From an uncultured Clostridia bacterium (GTDB lineage Bacteria > Bacillota > Clostridia > Oscillospirales > Ruminococcaceae), in assembly GCA_947629275.1 (NCBI GenBank), contig CANRDG010000007.1:1-27315 (forward strand): DNA of 27,315 nucleotides, in the 5' to 3' direction. The position numbers were made by a program, and so were the translations under genes. The notes beneath the pieces were generated by a model. That model made no database searches. It had not been told where the DNA came from and saw only the letters and a list, made by a program, of their open reading frames with translations. Each line of letters opens with the position of its first letter. Within the stretch, counting starts at the first letter, position 1. Shown in pieces: positions 1 through 8,290 of the stretch.

Positions 1-120
1 GGATTTACACTTGAAGGCTGTATCAGAAACGGAAAGATGGTCAACAACTACTGCACTTACAATATTTACGGATATATCCGAGATGATTTTCGTCAGCGTG
101 CGAACAGGCAACACACTTAG
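1..120 (+). CDS. GNAT-family N-acetyltransferase, C-terminal fragment
   Basis: An open frame enters from the left edge and stops with TAG at 118-120, leaving 39 residues. The segment contains EGCIRNGK followed by NIYGYIRDDF. This is the usual end of RimJ/RimL-type GNAT acetyltransferases, where a beta strand of the form EG-x-R is followed by a Y-G-L/I motif and a short helix. Such enzymes move an acetyl group from acetyl-CoA to an amine on a protein or small molecule. The acetyl-CoA-binding loop lies outside the window, so the substrate cannot be judged. A strong terminator follows directly. Confidence 0.7.
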   Translation, partial: GFTLEGCIRNGKMVNNYCTYNIYGYIRDDFRQRANRQHT

Positions 121-172
121 GCAAATTCTGATTTGTCGGTGAGTTATCTAAAACAAAAACATACTACAACAA

Positions 173-209
173 AACTTCCGGTCGTTTATGTGACCGGAAG
201 TTCTTTTTT
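173..209 (+). terminator. Rho-independent terminator after the GNAT gene
   Basis: A perfect 11-bp stem (173-183 with 192-202) encloses an 8-base loop and is followed by six T residues at 204-209. It lies 50 bases after the acetyltransferase stop codon. The minus-strand acyltransferase ends at 229, so the hairpin could also stop transcription from that side, but the minus-strand side has only a short A/T-rich flank. Confidence 0.88.
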
Positions 210-228
210 ATGAAGATGCATATAACCC

Positions 229-1422
229 CTATCCGCTCTTCAGCACGGCTTCAGAATACATTACAACGCCGTTTATGATATTCGGGTGGATTTGATACAA
301 CATATCATCAGTATATGCGATCTCCTGAAAAGGTTCATCTTTGCCCCTCAGTTTATCAAACGAGAAACCGCGGTAAGCATCTGTAACTACAGATACCACA
401 TACAGAAGCGCTGCACATAGAACCGCAAGCCGAGCTAGTATGTCCGAAACTTTATTGCCTTTTTGACCCGTGAAAATGTCGGCGGCTGAATCTGAAAACA
501 TATTAAAATATTTAGCAGTAAAGTTATTTCCGAAAACAAGGCATATGATCAGCGCTGACACAAGCGCAACGGCTGCAATACCCCCCCATTGTGTTATAGC
601 AGGTCTTATAAAGTCACTGATAATGAGGGTAAACGGGCGGTGGAATATAAATATACAAAGCGAGTTTCTGCCGAACATAGTTATGAGAGGTATTCTTTTA
701 TTAGCAGAAGCATATCTGAAAAACATTATCATGATGAAGGCGATCAAATAAAGAGCTATTCTTCCAAAGGCATCTAACGGCTCGGAATACGGGAACATTT
801 GCATACTGCCATCAGAATATTCAAAATATCCTTTGGCAAAAAAGGCTATAATGGCAGCGGCTGCGAGGAAAGCTGCTCCCTTTAGAAAGCGGCGTGAATA
901 TTTTGCCGTCTCTGTTTTATTTGAGCTTTCTTCCGACAAGAGATAACCTGCCATATAAAACGGATAAAAGCCTATAATTCTTGCTATTGCAAACGTATTA
1001 TCAATTGTCGGAAAGAAGCCTGCAAACAGCGAAACGCTAAATAATATTAGCATTATTTCTTTGAATTTAGCAATGTAACGAGCAGTCAGCCGCCATGCTA
1101 TCAAAGCTAAGAGATACCAGTAAGAATACGCAGGTTCAATGAGAGAGCCGGTATCATAAATAAACCACATAAAGCTGTTGAATATAAAGTAAAGCATTGC
1201 AAATTTTGCTATAGACCGCATACTGCACGAGCGTTCGCTTTTGCCGAAATAGCCCGACACGAACACAAAAGCAGGCATATGGAACATATAAATATAGTCG
1301 CAGATGCTGTTTATTACATTATTATACTGGTGCTGGTACAGAACATGGGCAAATACCGTCAGTAATATTAGTATACCTTTTATGTTGTCCCAGTAGGCGC
1401 TTCGTGACTTGTAATTTGTCAT
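229..1422 (-). CDS. Acyltransferase 3 family membrane protein (fucose 4-O-acetylase-like)
   Basis: The 397-residue protein is a polytopic membrane protein with roughly ten hydrophobic segments. Near the N terminus it carries WDNIKGILIL followed by FAH (His26), and then FHMPAFVFVSGYF near residues 47-59. These are the signatures of the acyltransferase 3 family, whose members O-acetylate sugars of envelope polysaccharides or other extracellular acceptors. A hydrophilic tail of about 40 residues follows the last membrane segment. The start is preceded by GAGGA 11 bases upstream; an earlier ATG 7 bases upstream is out of frame. The gene is monocistronic, with its own consensus promoter, and diverges from the MATE gene. 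The acceptor substrate cannot be read from the sequence. Confidence 0.85.
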   Translation of the reverse strand: MTNYKSRSAYWDNIKGILILLTVFAHVLYQHQYNNVINSICDYIYMFHMPAFVFVSGYFGKSERSCSMRSIAKFAMLYFIFNSFMWFIYDTGSLIEPAYSYWYLLALIAWRLTARYIAKFKEIMLILFSVSLFAGFFPTIDNTFAIARIIGFYPFYMAGYLLSEESSNKTETAKYSRRFLKGAAFLAAAAIIAFFAKGYFEYSDGSMQMFPYSEPLDAFGRIALYLIAFIMIMFFRYASANKRIPLITMFGRNSLCIFIFHRPFTLIISDFIRPAITQWGGIAAVALVSALIICLVFGNNFTAKYFNMFSDSAADIFTGQKGNKVSDILARLAVLCAALLYVVSVVTDAYRGFSFDKLRGKDEPFQEIAYTDDMLYQIHPNIINGVVMYSEAVLKSG

Positions 1423-1459
1423 TTGACATTATATCCTCATTTCGTATTTTATATTACTG

Positions 1460-1488
1460 ATTATAACATATAAACATCTTTACGTCAA
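1460..1488 (-). promoter_or_regulatory. Sigma-A-type promoter of the acyltransferase gene
   Basis: On the minus strand TTGACG (1483-1488) is separated by exactly 17 bases from TATAAT (1460-1465). Transcription would begin near 1453, about 30 bases before the acyltransferase start codon. It lies back-to-back with the promoter of the MATE gene. Confidence 0.85.
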
Positions 1489-1507
1489 GAACGGTTAATG
1501 AAACATA

Positions 1508-1536
1508 TTGACTTGCATAAAATAATGCGGTATAAT
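1508..1536 (+). promoter_or_regulatory. Sigma-A-type promoter of the MATE-GrpB operon
   Basis: TTGACT (1508-1513), a 17-base spacer and TATAAT (1531-1536) match consensus nearly perfectly. The expected start of transcription is near 1543. This lies inside an open frame that could be extended back to 1498, which argues that the MATE gene really starts later, at 1576. Confidence 0.88.
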
Positions 1537-1543
1537 TGTATAC
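1515..1543. promoter_or_regulatory. Two inverted repeats over the MATE promoter, possible operator
   Basis: The spacer of the MATE promoter holds GCAT (1515-1518) and ATGC (1525-1528), six bases apart. The -10 box is embedded in a second repeat, GTATA (1530-1534) and TATAC (1539-1543), four bases apart. Repeats at these places are where TetR- or MarR-type repressors of exporters often bind, but no regulator gene is adjacent and A/T-rich promoters produce such repeats by chance. Confidence 0.3.
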
Positions 1544-1575
1544 AACAGAATATCTATACAAGAAGGCATTTAATC

Positions 1576-2967
1576 ATGAAACGTGAAAAGGGTGTCAGAC
1601 ACTCTCAGATGGATATACTCAGCGGCAGCATTGTTGACAAGCTTATACTGTTTGCTCTTCCGCTTGCTTTTACAGGAATGTTGCAGCAGCTTTTCAACGC
1701 GGCTGACGTTGCGGTAGTAGGCAACTACGTCGGAAAAGAGGCTATGGCTGCGGTAGGCAGCAACAGTGCGATAATAGGTCTTTTGGTAAACGGATTTGTG
1801 GGTCTTGCGCTTGGCGCTAACGTTGCAATTTCAACATATGTAGGACAGAAAAGACCCGACAGGATACACAACTGTGTTCACACATCGGTGCTGTTTTCTC
1901 TTATAGGCGGCGTGTGCATAACCGCTGTCGGAGAGATAGTTGCTCCCATTCTCATCGACAGTCTGTCCGTGCCGTCAAATGTGTACCCTATGGCTCTTGC
2001 GTATCTGCGGATATATCTGCTTGGTATGCCCGTAATTTTTCTTTACAACTTTGAAGCTGCGATATTCCGCAGTCAGGGCGATACAAAAACTCCGCTGGTA
2101 TGCCTTATCATTTCAGGCGTGCTCAACGTTGGGCTGAACCTTTTGTTTGTGCGCGTTTTCGGTATGAACGCAGACGGAGTTGCGCTGGCAACGGTAATTT
2201 CAAACCTTGCAAGCTCTGTGCTTCTATTTGTTTTGCTTGTTCGCAGGAGCGACGCGATAAAGATAAAGTTTTCTGACATTCGCGTACACAAAACAGAGCT
2301 TATCCCCATGATAAAGATAGGTCTGCCTGCCGGACTGCAAAGCATGGTTTTCTCTATCTCAAACATATGCATACAGTCGGCTATAAACAAACTTGGCAGC
2401 GACGTTATGGCTGCTTCTGCGGCGGCGTTCAATATTGAAATACTGGCATACTATCTGCTAAACTCGTTCGGTCAGGGCTGCACGACTTTCGTTGGGCAAA
2501 ACTACGGTGCAGGAAACATCTCGCGGTGCAGAAAGGTAACGAGGATAAGCCTTATTATTGACGTTGCGGTAACTACTGCGGTATCTTTGATAATACTGTA
2601 CTTCGGCAAGCCGCTGCTGGGCATATTCAACAGCGACTCGACTATAAAAGACATAGGTTTTATTAGGCTGGCATTTATACTGTCGGCGGAGGGCATAAAT
2701 GCTGTAATGGAGATAATGTCGGGCGCTATGAGGGGTTATGGTCACTCGCTCTCCCCTGCCCTGATAACCTTTTTCGGCGTGTGTGGCATAAGGATAGCCT
2801 GGGTTTACACGATATTCAAATGGTCCCCGAAATTCATAACGCTAATGCTCGTTTACCCAATAAGCTGGGTGGCTACTGCAATTGCTCTGGTGATAGCATA
2901 CATACTGTTTATGAAACACTTTTTGCGAACGTTTATTGACAGCAAGATACATCTGAGAAAGGAATAA
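1576..2967 (+). CDS. MATE-family multidrug efflux transporter
   Basis: The 463-residue protein has twelve predicted membrane segments in two similar halves and the family-typical opening segment LPLAFTGMLQQLFNAAD, followed by VGNYVGKEAMAAVGS. MATE transporters exchange Na+ or H+ for cationic drugs and metabolites across the cytoplasmic membrane. The start at 1576 is chosen because AGAAGG lies 9 bases upstream and because the promoter and predicted transcription start lie downstream of the longer frame's ATG at 1498. The next gene begins 2 bases after the stop codon, so the two are co-transcribed. The exported compound cannot be told from sequence. Confidence 0.93.
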   Translation: MKREKGVRHSQMDILSGSIVDKLILFALPLAFTGMLQQLFNAADVAVVGNYVGKEAMAAVGSNSAIIGLLVNGFVGLALGANVAISTYVGQKRPDRIHNCVHTSVLFSLIGGVCITAVGEIVAPILIDSLSVPSNVYPMALAYLRIYLLGMPVIFLYNFEAAIFRSQGDTKTPLVCLIISGVLNVGLNLLFVRVFGMNADGVALATVISNLASSVLLFVLLVRRSDAIKIKFSDIRVHKTELIPMIKIGLPAGLQSMVFSISNICIQSAINKLGSDVMAASAAAFNIEILAYYLLNSFGQGCTTFVGQNYGAGNISRCRKVTRISLIIDVAVTTAVSLIILYFGKPLLGIFNSDSTIKDIGFIRLAFILSAEGINAVMEIMSGAMRGYGHSLSPALITFFGVCGIRIAWVYTIFKWSPKFITLMLVYPISWVATAIALVIAYILFMKHFLRTFIDSKIHLRKE

Positions 2968-2969
2968 TT

Positions 2970-3872
2970 ATGATAGGTCTTGAAAGAGGCATGGTGCGGC
3001 TTTATCCGCACGAAAAACAGTGGGAAAAAGAAGCGCAAAGAACTATTACTTTGCTTAAAGAAATACTTGGCGATACTATAAAAGACATTCGCCATGTGGG
3101 CAGCACGGCGATAAAGAGCATAAAAGCAAAGCCGATAATCGACATCCTGCTTGCTGTAGACAGTTTTGAAGATGTTTTGTCATATGAGCAAAAGCTTAAA
3201 GAAACAGGCTTTTATTACCGACCGAAGGCGCAGAACTCTTTGGAAGGTCAACTGCTTTTTGCCTGCGGAAGTTATTATGACGGCACTGGCAATATACAAA
3301 CGCACTTTATACACGTTGTAAAAACGGGCAGTATGGATCACCGAAATTACATTAATTTTGTGGAGTACATGAATGCTTTCCCTGCCGCTGCCAAAGCATA
3401 TGAGCGCGTAAAAGAACGCCTTGCAGCAAATTCTGATGACAGAAGCGTTTACATACAGGGCAAAGCGGAGTTTATAACATACGCTTTAAGAAAGGCGCTG
3501 AACTATTCTTTCTTCGGTAAGGTGGTCAACATAGAGATAGACCGCCCGATAGGTTATGTTCACAAAAAGGGCGAAAAGGTGCTGCACTACCCTATAAATT
3601 ACGGATATATACCGAACGTCATAGGCGGCGACGGCGAAGAACTTGATGTGTATCTTCTGGGAGTTGACAAGCCTGTTGAAAGATACACGGTAAAAATAAT
3701 AGCTGTAATACACCGCCGCGAGCATGAGGAGGACAAGCTGGTCGGCGCACCTGTGGGAATGACATTCACAGAAAAAGAAATAGCCGAAGCGGTATACTTT
3801 CAGGAACGGTTCTACTCCGACTACATTCAGACCGATAAAAACGATTTTTTCTTTGAAGACAAATATATGTAA
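2970..3872 (+). CDS. GrpB-type nucleotidyltransferase domain fused to an inorganic pyrophosphatase-like domain
   Basis: The 300-residue protein has two parts. Residues 1-175 match the GrpB/UPF0157 family, with IGLERG at the start and HVGSTAI (42-48) followed by KPIIDILLAV, the nucleotidyltransferase-fold core. Residues 182-288 resemble a family I inorganic pyrophosphatase, with YPINYGYI (207-214) and DGEELDVYLLG (221-231). In that motif the first and last metal-binding Asp are present (D221, D226) while the middle Asp is Glu (E223). A later EDKLVGAP (254-261) matches the Asp-Lys region of the family. The start is preceded by GAAAGGA 6 bases upstream. The gene is the last of the MATE operon. 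Hydrolysis of pyrophosphate or a nucleotide-linked phosphate is plausible but unproven. Confidence 0.82.
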   Translation: MIGLERGMVRLYPHEKQWEKEAQRTITLLKEILGDTIKDIRHVGSTAIKSIKAKPIIDILLAVDSFEDVLSYEQKLKETGFYYRPKAQNSLEGQLLFACGSYYDGTGNIQTHFIHVVKTGSMDHRNYINFVEYMNAFPAAAKAYERVKERLAANSDDRSVYIQGKAEFITYALRKALNYSFFGKVVNIEIDRPIGYVHKKGEKVLHYPINYGYIPNVIGGDGEELDVYLLGVDKPVERYTVKIIAVIHRREHEEDKLVGAPVGMTFTEKEIAEAVYFQERFYSDYIQTDKNDFFFEDKYM

Positions 3873-3877
3873 AACAA

Positions 3878-3911
3878 AATCTCCGAAGCGTAAACCTCGG
3901 AGATTGTTTTT
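3878..3911. terminator. Bidirectional terminator between converging operons
   Basis: A 9-bp stem (3878-3886 with 3897-3905) with a 10-base loop is followed by TTTTT on the plus strand at 3907-3911. It is preceded by an A-rich stretch at 3871-3879, which gives a T-rich tail on the minus strand. It can therefore end both the GrpB-pyrophosphatase transcript and the trp operon, whose last stop codon (trpA) overlaps its edge. Confidence 0.85.
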
Positions 3912-4680
3912 ATCTTATTGCATCTTTCATAGACTTTACATACTCGCCGACATATTTGGGCGAATCTTTGCCGTATTTCTCAATTATCTTTATTATTGCA
4001 GAGCCTACGATCGCGCCGTCGGCAATATCGGACATTTTCTTTGCCTGCTCGGGGGTTGATATTCCAAACCCTATAGCGCACGGGATATTCGTATTTTCTC
4101 TGACTATTTTGACTATCGAGGCAAGGTCAGTCTTTATCTCGCTTCTTGTACCGGTAACGCCAAGGCTTGAAACTATGTAAAGAAATCCCTCGGCTTCTTT
4201 TGCGATCATGGAGATACGGTCGGCGGAAGTCGGCGCTATCAGAGATATAAGGTCAACGCCGTATTTTTGGCAGACGGGCAAAAATTCGTCTTTTTCTTCA
4301 TACGGAAGATCGGGCAGTATCAAGCCGTCAATGCCAATCCCTTTGCAGGTGGAAATAAACTTTTCTGCGCCGTAAGAGAACACAACGTTCGCATATGTCA
4401 TAAACACCATGGGTATAAAAACTTCTTTGCGTATCTCTTTTACAAGATCAAAGATCTTATCAGTAGTAACGCCGCCGCTCAGAGCCCTTATGTTAGCTCC
4501 TTGAATTACAGGACCTTCGGCTGTGGGGTCTGAAAAAGGTATGCCTAGCTCTATAAGGTCAGCTCCGTTTGCAGCGGCTGCTTTTACTGCTTGCAGTGTG
4601 GTTTGCATATCGGGGTCGCCGCAGGTTATGAACGGTATAAACGCCTTGCCGTTTGCAAATGCCTTATTTATATTACTCAT
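3910..4680 (-). CDS. trpA: Tryptophan synthase alpha subunit
   Basis: The 256-residue protein cleaves indole-3-glycerol phosphate to indole and glyceraldehyde-3-phosphate, passing indole to TrpB through the complex tunnel. FITCGDPD, ELGIPFSDP and EGPVIQGAN are family signatures, and the length is typical. Glu44 corresponds to the catalytic Glu49 of Salmonella TrpA. Glu55 stands where that enzyme has the second catalytic residue, Asp60. The start at 4680 rather than 4707 is set by GGGGAGG 6 bases upstream. The start codon overlaps the trpB stop in ATGAGTAA, so translation is coupled. It is the last gene of the trp operon. Confidence 0.96.
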   Translation of the reverse strand: MSNINKAFANGKAFIPFITCGDPDMQTTLQAVKAAAANGADLIELGIPFSDPTAEGPVIQGANIRALSGGVTTDKIFDLVKEIRKEVFIPMVFMTYANVVFSYGAEKFISTCKGIGIDGLILPDLPYEEKDEFLPVCQKYGVDLISLIAPTSADRISMIAKEAEGFLYIVSSLGVTGTRSEIKTDLASIVKIVRENTNIPCAIGFGISTPEQAKKMSDIADGAIVGSAIIKIIEKYGKDSPKYVGEYVKSMKDAIR

Positions 4681-5863
4681 GGATATCCTCCCCTCTGTAT
4701 CTTGCAATTGCCGCGCAGTCCTTGTCGCCTCTGCCTGAAACGGTTATAACGATAATTTTGTCTTTGCTCATGGTCGGGGCGAGTTTCATGGCATACGCCA
4801 CCGCATGGGCGGATTCTATTGCAGGAATTATGCCCTCGGTCTTAGCGAGGTACTCAAAAGCGCAGACTGCTTCTTCATCGGTAACGGGAACATACTGCGC
4901 TCTGCCAATGTCGTGAAGATATGCGTGCTCGGGACCAACGCCAGGATAGTCAAGTCCTGCCGAGATAGAGTAAACGGGCGCTATTTGACCGTATTTATCC
5001 TGACAGAAATAAGACTTCATTCCGTGGAAGATACCGAGACTTCCTGTGTTCATAGTGGCAGCTGTTTCAAAGGTATCTATTCCCCTGCCTGCCGCCTCGC
5101 AGCCTATCAGCTGAACGTCTTCATCATCAATAAAATGATAAAAACTGCCTATGGCATTTGAGCCGCCGCCAACGCAGGCAAGAACGGCATCGGGCAGCCT
5201 GCCCTCTTTTTCAAGCATCTGCTGCTTTATCTCTTTTGAAATTACCGACTGAAAATCTCTTACTATCGTCGGGAACGGGTGCGGACCCATTACAGAGCCG
5301 AGGCAGTAGTGCGTATCGTCAATACGGCTGGTCCATTCTCTCATAGCCTCTGAGACCGCATCTTTCAGCGTTGCCGTACCCGTTTTTACGGGTACGACAT
5401 TAGAACCCAAAAGCCGCATACGATATACGTTGAGCGCCTGACGCTTAGTGTCTTCCTCGCCCATGAAAACTACACATTCCATGCCCATAAGCGCGGCTGC
5501 CGTAGCTGTAGCAACGCCGTGCTGACCTGCGCCGGTTTCGGCGATAAGACGAGTTTTGCCCATTTTCTTGGCAAGCAGCGCCTGACCCAGCACGTTGTTT
5601 ATCTTATGCGCGCCTGTATGGTTAAGGTCTTCACGCTTGAGATATATCTTCGCGCCGCCGAGATCGTTTGTCATTTTTTCTGCATAATACAGCCTTGACG
5701 GTCTGCCTGCATAATCGTTGAAAAGCGCCGCAAGCTCATCGTTGAACTGTTTATCGTTCTTGTAGAAGTTATACGCTTCTTCAAGTTCGATAACAGCGTT
5801 CATAAGCGTTTCTGGTATATACTGACCGCCGTGTATACCGAAACGACCGTTTTTATTAGTCAT
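4673..5863 (-). CDS. trpB: Tryptophan synthase beta subunit
   Basis: The 396-residue PLP enzyme condenses indole with serine to tryptophan. The motif HTGAHKINN holds the Schiff-base lysine (Lys87), KREDLNHTG precedes it, and ACVGGGSNAIG is the phosphate-binding loop. The length and the SAGLDYPGVGPEH segment mark the common TrpB1 type, which works with TrpA, rather than the stand-alone TrpB2. GGAGAG lies about 12 bases before the start, and the start overlaps the trpF stop in ATGA. It ends 8 bases inside trpA. Confidence 0.97.
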   Translation of the reverse strand: MTNKNGRFGIHGGQYIPETLMNAVIELEEAYNFYKNDKQFNDELAALFNDYAGRPSRLYYAEKMTNDLGGAKIYLKREDLNHTGAHKINNVLGQALLAKKMGKTRLIAETGAGQHGVATATAAALMGMECVVFMGEEDTKRQALNVYRMRLLGSNVVPVKTGTATLKDAVSEAMREWTSRIDDTHYCLGSVMGPHPFPTIVRDFQSVISKEIKQQMLEKEGRLPDAVLACVGGGSNAIGSFYHFIDDEDVQLIGCEAAGRGIDTFETAATMNTGSLGIFHGMKSYFCQDKYGQIAPVYSISAGLDYPGVGPEHAYLHDIGRAQYVPVTDEEAVCAFEYLAKTEGIIPAIESAHAVAYAMKLAPTMSKDKIIVITVSGRGDKDCAAIARYRGEDIHE

Positions 5864-6477
5864 ACATATTTCTCTCCATTTCTTACTATGCGCACAAATT
5901 CACGCATTTTATTCTCATCTTTCAAGCCATCTGTCTCAATGCCCGAACTTACATCTACAGCATAAGGGTGCAAAGTGTTTATAGCTTCTGCAACATTTTC
6001 AAGCGCAAGACCGCCTGCAAGAAAATACGGTCTGTGCAATTCTTCAAGCAAGCTCCAGTCAAAACGTCTGCCTGTTCCCTTTCCTGCATCCGCCATGATA
6101 TAGTCGGCGGAAGAGTTTTCGGCATTTTGGATATCTGTAATATCGGATATTTTGAAAGCTTTTATTATAGGCTTGTTCGTAAGCCCCCGAAGCTCGCTTA
6201 TATAGCTGTCGTCCTCATTTCCATGAAGCTGTATAACGTCAATAATTCCACTTTCGGAAAGCTGCGCTATTCTTTGCGGTGATTCGTCAACAAAAACACC
6301 CACTGCCTTTATCCTGCTGTCAAGTCTTTCTTTAAGCATTTTTGCCTGTTCATCTAAAACCAGTCGCTTGCTTTTATCCCAAAACACAAAACCTATAAAT
6401 TCGGGCAAAATTTCATTCACAACATCTATATCGCACGCTCTTGAAAGACCGCACAGTTTTATTTTAGTTTCGCTCAT
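5860..6477 (-). CDS. trpF: Phosphoribosylanthranilate isomerase
   Basis: The 205-residue TIM-barrel enzyme carries out the Amadori rearrangement of N-(5-phosphoribosyl)anthranilate. Signatures are KLCGLSR (catalytic Cys), GFVFW, IQLHGNE, a catalytic-Asp segment DAGKGTG followed by RFDW, LAGGL and DVSSGIE. The start at 6477 is chosen over 6555 because it gives the family-typical N terminus and has GAGGTG upstream; the longer version would lie largely inside trpC. The gap to the trpC stop is one base and the end overlaps trpB by four bases. It is separate from trpC here, unlike the fused enterobacterial form. Confidence 0.95.
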   Translation of the reverse strand: MSETKIKLCGLSRACDIDVVNEILPEFIGFVFWDKSKRLVLDEQAKMLKERLDSRIKAVGVFVDESPQRIAQLSESGIIDVIQLHGNEDDSYISELRGLTNKPIIKAFKISDITDIQNAENSSADYIMADAGKGTGRRFDWSLLEELHRPYFLAGGLALENVAEAINTLHPYAVDVSSGIETDGLKDENKMREFVRIVRNGEKYV

Positions 6478-6478
6478 T

Positions 6479-7258
6479 TTAAGCACCTCTGAGATATGCA
6501 AGCTTTGCTTTTTTATCATCGGCACGCATAAGCGTTTCACCAACAAGCACTGCATCTGCGCCTATCTCACGCAGGCTGCGGACGTCATCGGAAGTTTTCA
6601 CACCGCTTTCAGAAACAAACAAAATATCATTTGGGATAAGACTACGCAGACGGCGGCTGTTTTCGGTATCTACAGAAAAATCCTTAAGATTGCGGTTATT
6701 AACGCCTATTATTCTTGCGCCTGCCGAAATTGCCGTTTTTACTTCCTGCTCGTCATGTGCTTCCACAAGAGCCGAAAACCCCAGTTTATCGCAAATGCCG
6801 ATATAGCGTTTTATCTGCTCTTTTTCAAGTATAGAACATATCAGCAGCACTGCCTGCGCGCCGAGAAGTTTTGCCTCATATATCATATACTCGTCAATGG
6901 TGAAATCCTTACGCAGACAGGGTATTGAAACATTTACTGCTATCTCTTTGAGATACTCATTACTGCCGAGAAACCACTTAGGCTCTGTAAGCACCGATAT
7001 GCAGTCAGCGCCTGCCGCTTCGTATTCTTTTGCAATATCAAGATACGGAAAATCGGGAGCTATAAGCCCCTTTGACGGCGAAGCTTTTTTACATTCGCAG
7101 ATAAAAGAGATACCGTCTTTTTTCAGAGCTTTTTCAAAAGCAAACATACCAACAGGCAGCGAGGTTGCTCTTTCCGCCATTTCTTCGGCAGGAATTTCGA
7201 GTTTTGCTTTTTTTACTCGCTCCTTAGCATACTGCGACAGCTGATCGAGAATAGTCAT
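6479..7258 (-). CDS. trpC: Indole-3-glycerol phosphate synthase
   Basis: The 259-residue TIM-barrel enzyme closes the pyrrole ring to give indole-3-glycerol phosphate. It shows CECKKASPSKG (substrate-binding and catalytic Lys), CLRKDFTID, VNNRNLKDF and VSESGV, all in the expected order, and the length is typical. GAGGT lies 9-10 bases upstream of the start. The start overlaps the trpD stop in ATGA, so reinitiation after trpD is likely. Confidence 0.96.
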   Translation of the reverse strand: MTILDQLSQYAKERVKKAKLEIPAEEMAERATSLPVGMFAFEKALKKDGISFICECKKASPSKGLIAPDFPYLDIAKEYEAAGADCISVLTEPKWFLGSNEYLKEIAVNVSIPCLRKDFTIDEYMIYEAKLLGAQAVLLICSILEKEQIKRYIGICDKLGFSALVEAHDEQEVKTAISAGARIIGVNNRNLKDFSVDTENSRRLRSLIPNDILFVSESGVKTSDDVRSLREIGADAVLVGETLMRADDKKAKLAYLRGA

Positions 7259-8271
7259 CTGTTGCTTACCTCTATAAACTTGTTGAGCGTTTCCAGTGCC
7301 TTGCCGCTGTCGATTATCTCGCCTGCCAGCTTTATGCCGTCAGCCATACTTTCAGCCTTGCCGCCGATATAGAGAGCCGCTCCCGCATTCATCAGAACGG
7401 CATTTCTCTTGTGCCCCTTTTCACCCTTGAGTATATTCAAGGTTATCTGAGCGTTTTCTTCCGGCGTGCCGCCAACAAGGTCGGACTTCTGACATCTTTC
7501 AAGACCGAATTGCTCGGGAGTTATAACGTATGTTTTATACCAGCCGTCTTTAAATTCGCAAACGGTAGTAGGAGAACTGAGCGATATTTCGTCAAGTTTA
7601 TCCTGACCGTAAACTACCATGCCTTTTTCTACACCAAGATTTATAAGCACCTGCGCAAGCGGCTGAACGAGATACTCGTCATACACGCCGAGAAGCTGCA
7701 TTTTCGGACTGCCGGGATTGGTAAGAGGTCCGAGAATATTGAACACGGTTCTGAAACCAAGCTCCTTGCGTATAGCGCCGACATATTTCATAGAAGTGTG
7801 GTACTTCTGTGCAAAGAAGAAACACATACCGACTTCGTTAAGCAGTTCTATGCACTTTTCGGGGTCTTGCTGGATATTTACGCCGAGAGCTTCAAGGCAG
7901 TCGGCAGTACCGCACTTTGAAGATGCAGCCCTGTTGCCGTGCTTTGCAACTTTCATTCCTCCTGCCGCAGCAACGAGCGCGGAAGTCGTAGAGATATTAA
8001 AGCTGTGCGCGTTGTCTCCGCCCGTGCCGACTATCTCAAAGATGTTCATGCCTGTGTCTACCTTGGTGGCGTGGTCGCGCATTGCAGCGGCACAGCCTGC
8101 TATCTCGTCGGTAGTTTCCGCTTTTGCGCTTTTTGTAGAAAGCGAAGCAAGAAATGCCGCGTTCTGAGTCGGCGTTGATTCACCGCTCATGATCTCATTC
8201 ATAACGGTGTAAGCCTCGTCATAGGTAAGATCCATTTTGTTTACCACTTTTTCAATTGCTTCTTTGATCAT
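7255..8271 (-). CDS. trpD: Anthranilate phosphoribosyltransferase
   Basis: The 338-residue enzyme transfers the phosphoribosyl group of PRPP to anthranilate. The PRPP-binding motif GTGGDNAHSFNIST and the segment KHGNRAASSKCGTADCLEALG are intact, and the length fits the family. AAGGAGAG lies 7 bases upstream of the start. A 19-base gap separates it from trpG, the only gap of more than one base between genes in this operon. It is a stand-alone protein, not fused to TrpG. Confidence 0.96.
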   Translation of the reverse strand: MIKEAIEKVVNKMDLTYDEAYTVMNEIMSGESTPTQNAAFLASLSTKSAKAETTDEIAGCAAAMRDHATKVDTGMNIFEIVGTGGDNAHSFNISTTSALVAAAGGMKVAKHGNRAASSKCGTADCLEALGVNIQQDPEKCIELLNEVGMCFFFAQKYHTSMKYVGAIRKELGFRTVFNILGPLTNPGSPKMQLLGVYDEYLVQPLAQVLINLGVEKGMVVYGQDKLDEISLSSPTTVCEFKDGWYKTYVITPEQFGLERCQKSDLVGGTPEENAQITLNILKGEKGHKRNAVLMNAGAALYIGGKAESMADGIKLAGEIIDSGKALETLNKFIEVSNR

Positions 8272-8290
8272 AACTATCTCTCCTTAAAAA

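Noticed and set aside
1498..1575. Upstream extension of the MATE gene to an ATG at 1498
   Set aside because: The extension contains the consensus promoter and predicted transcription start, has no ribosome site before its ATG, and adds residues unlike MATE N termini. The start at 1576 has AGAAGG at good spacing.
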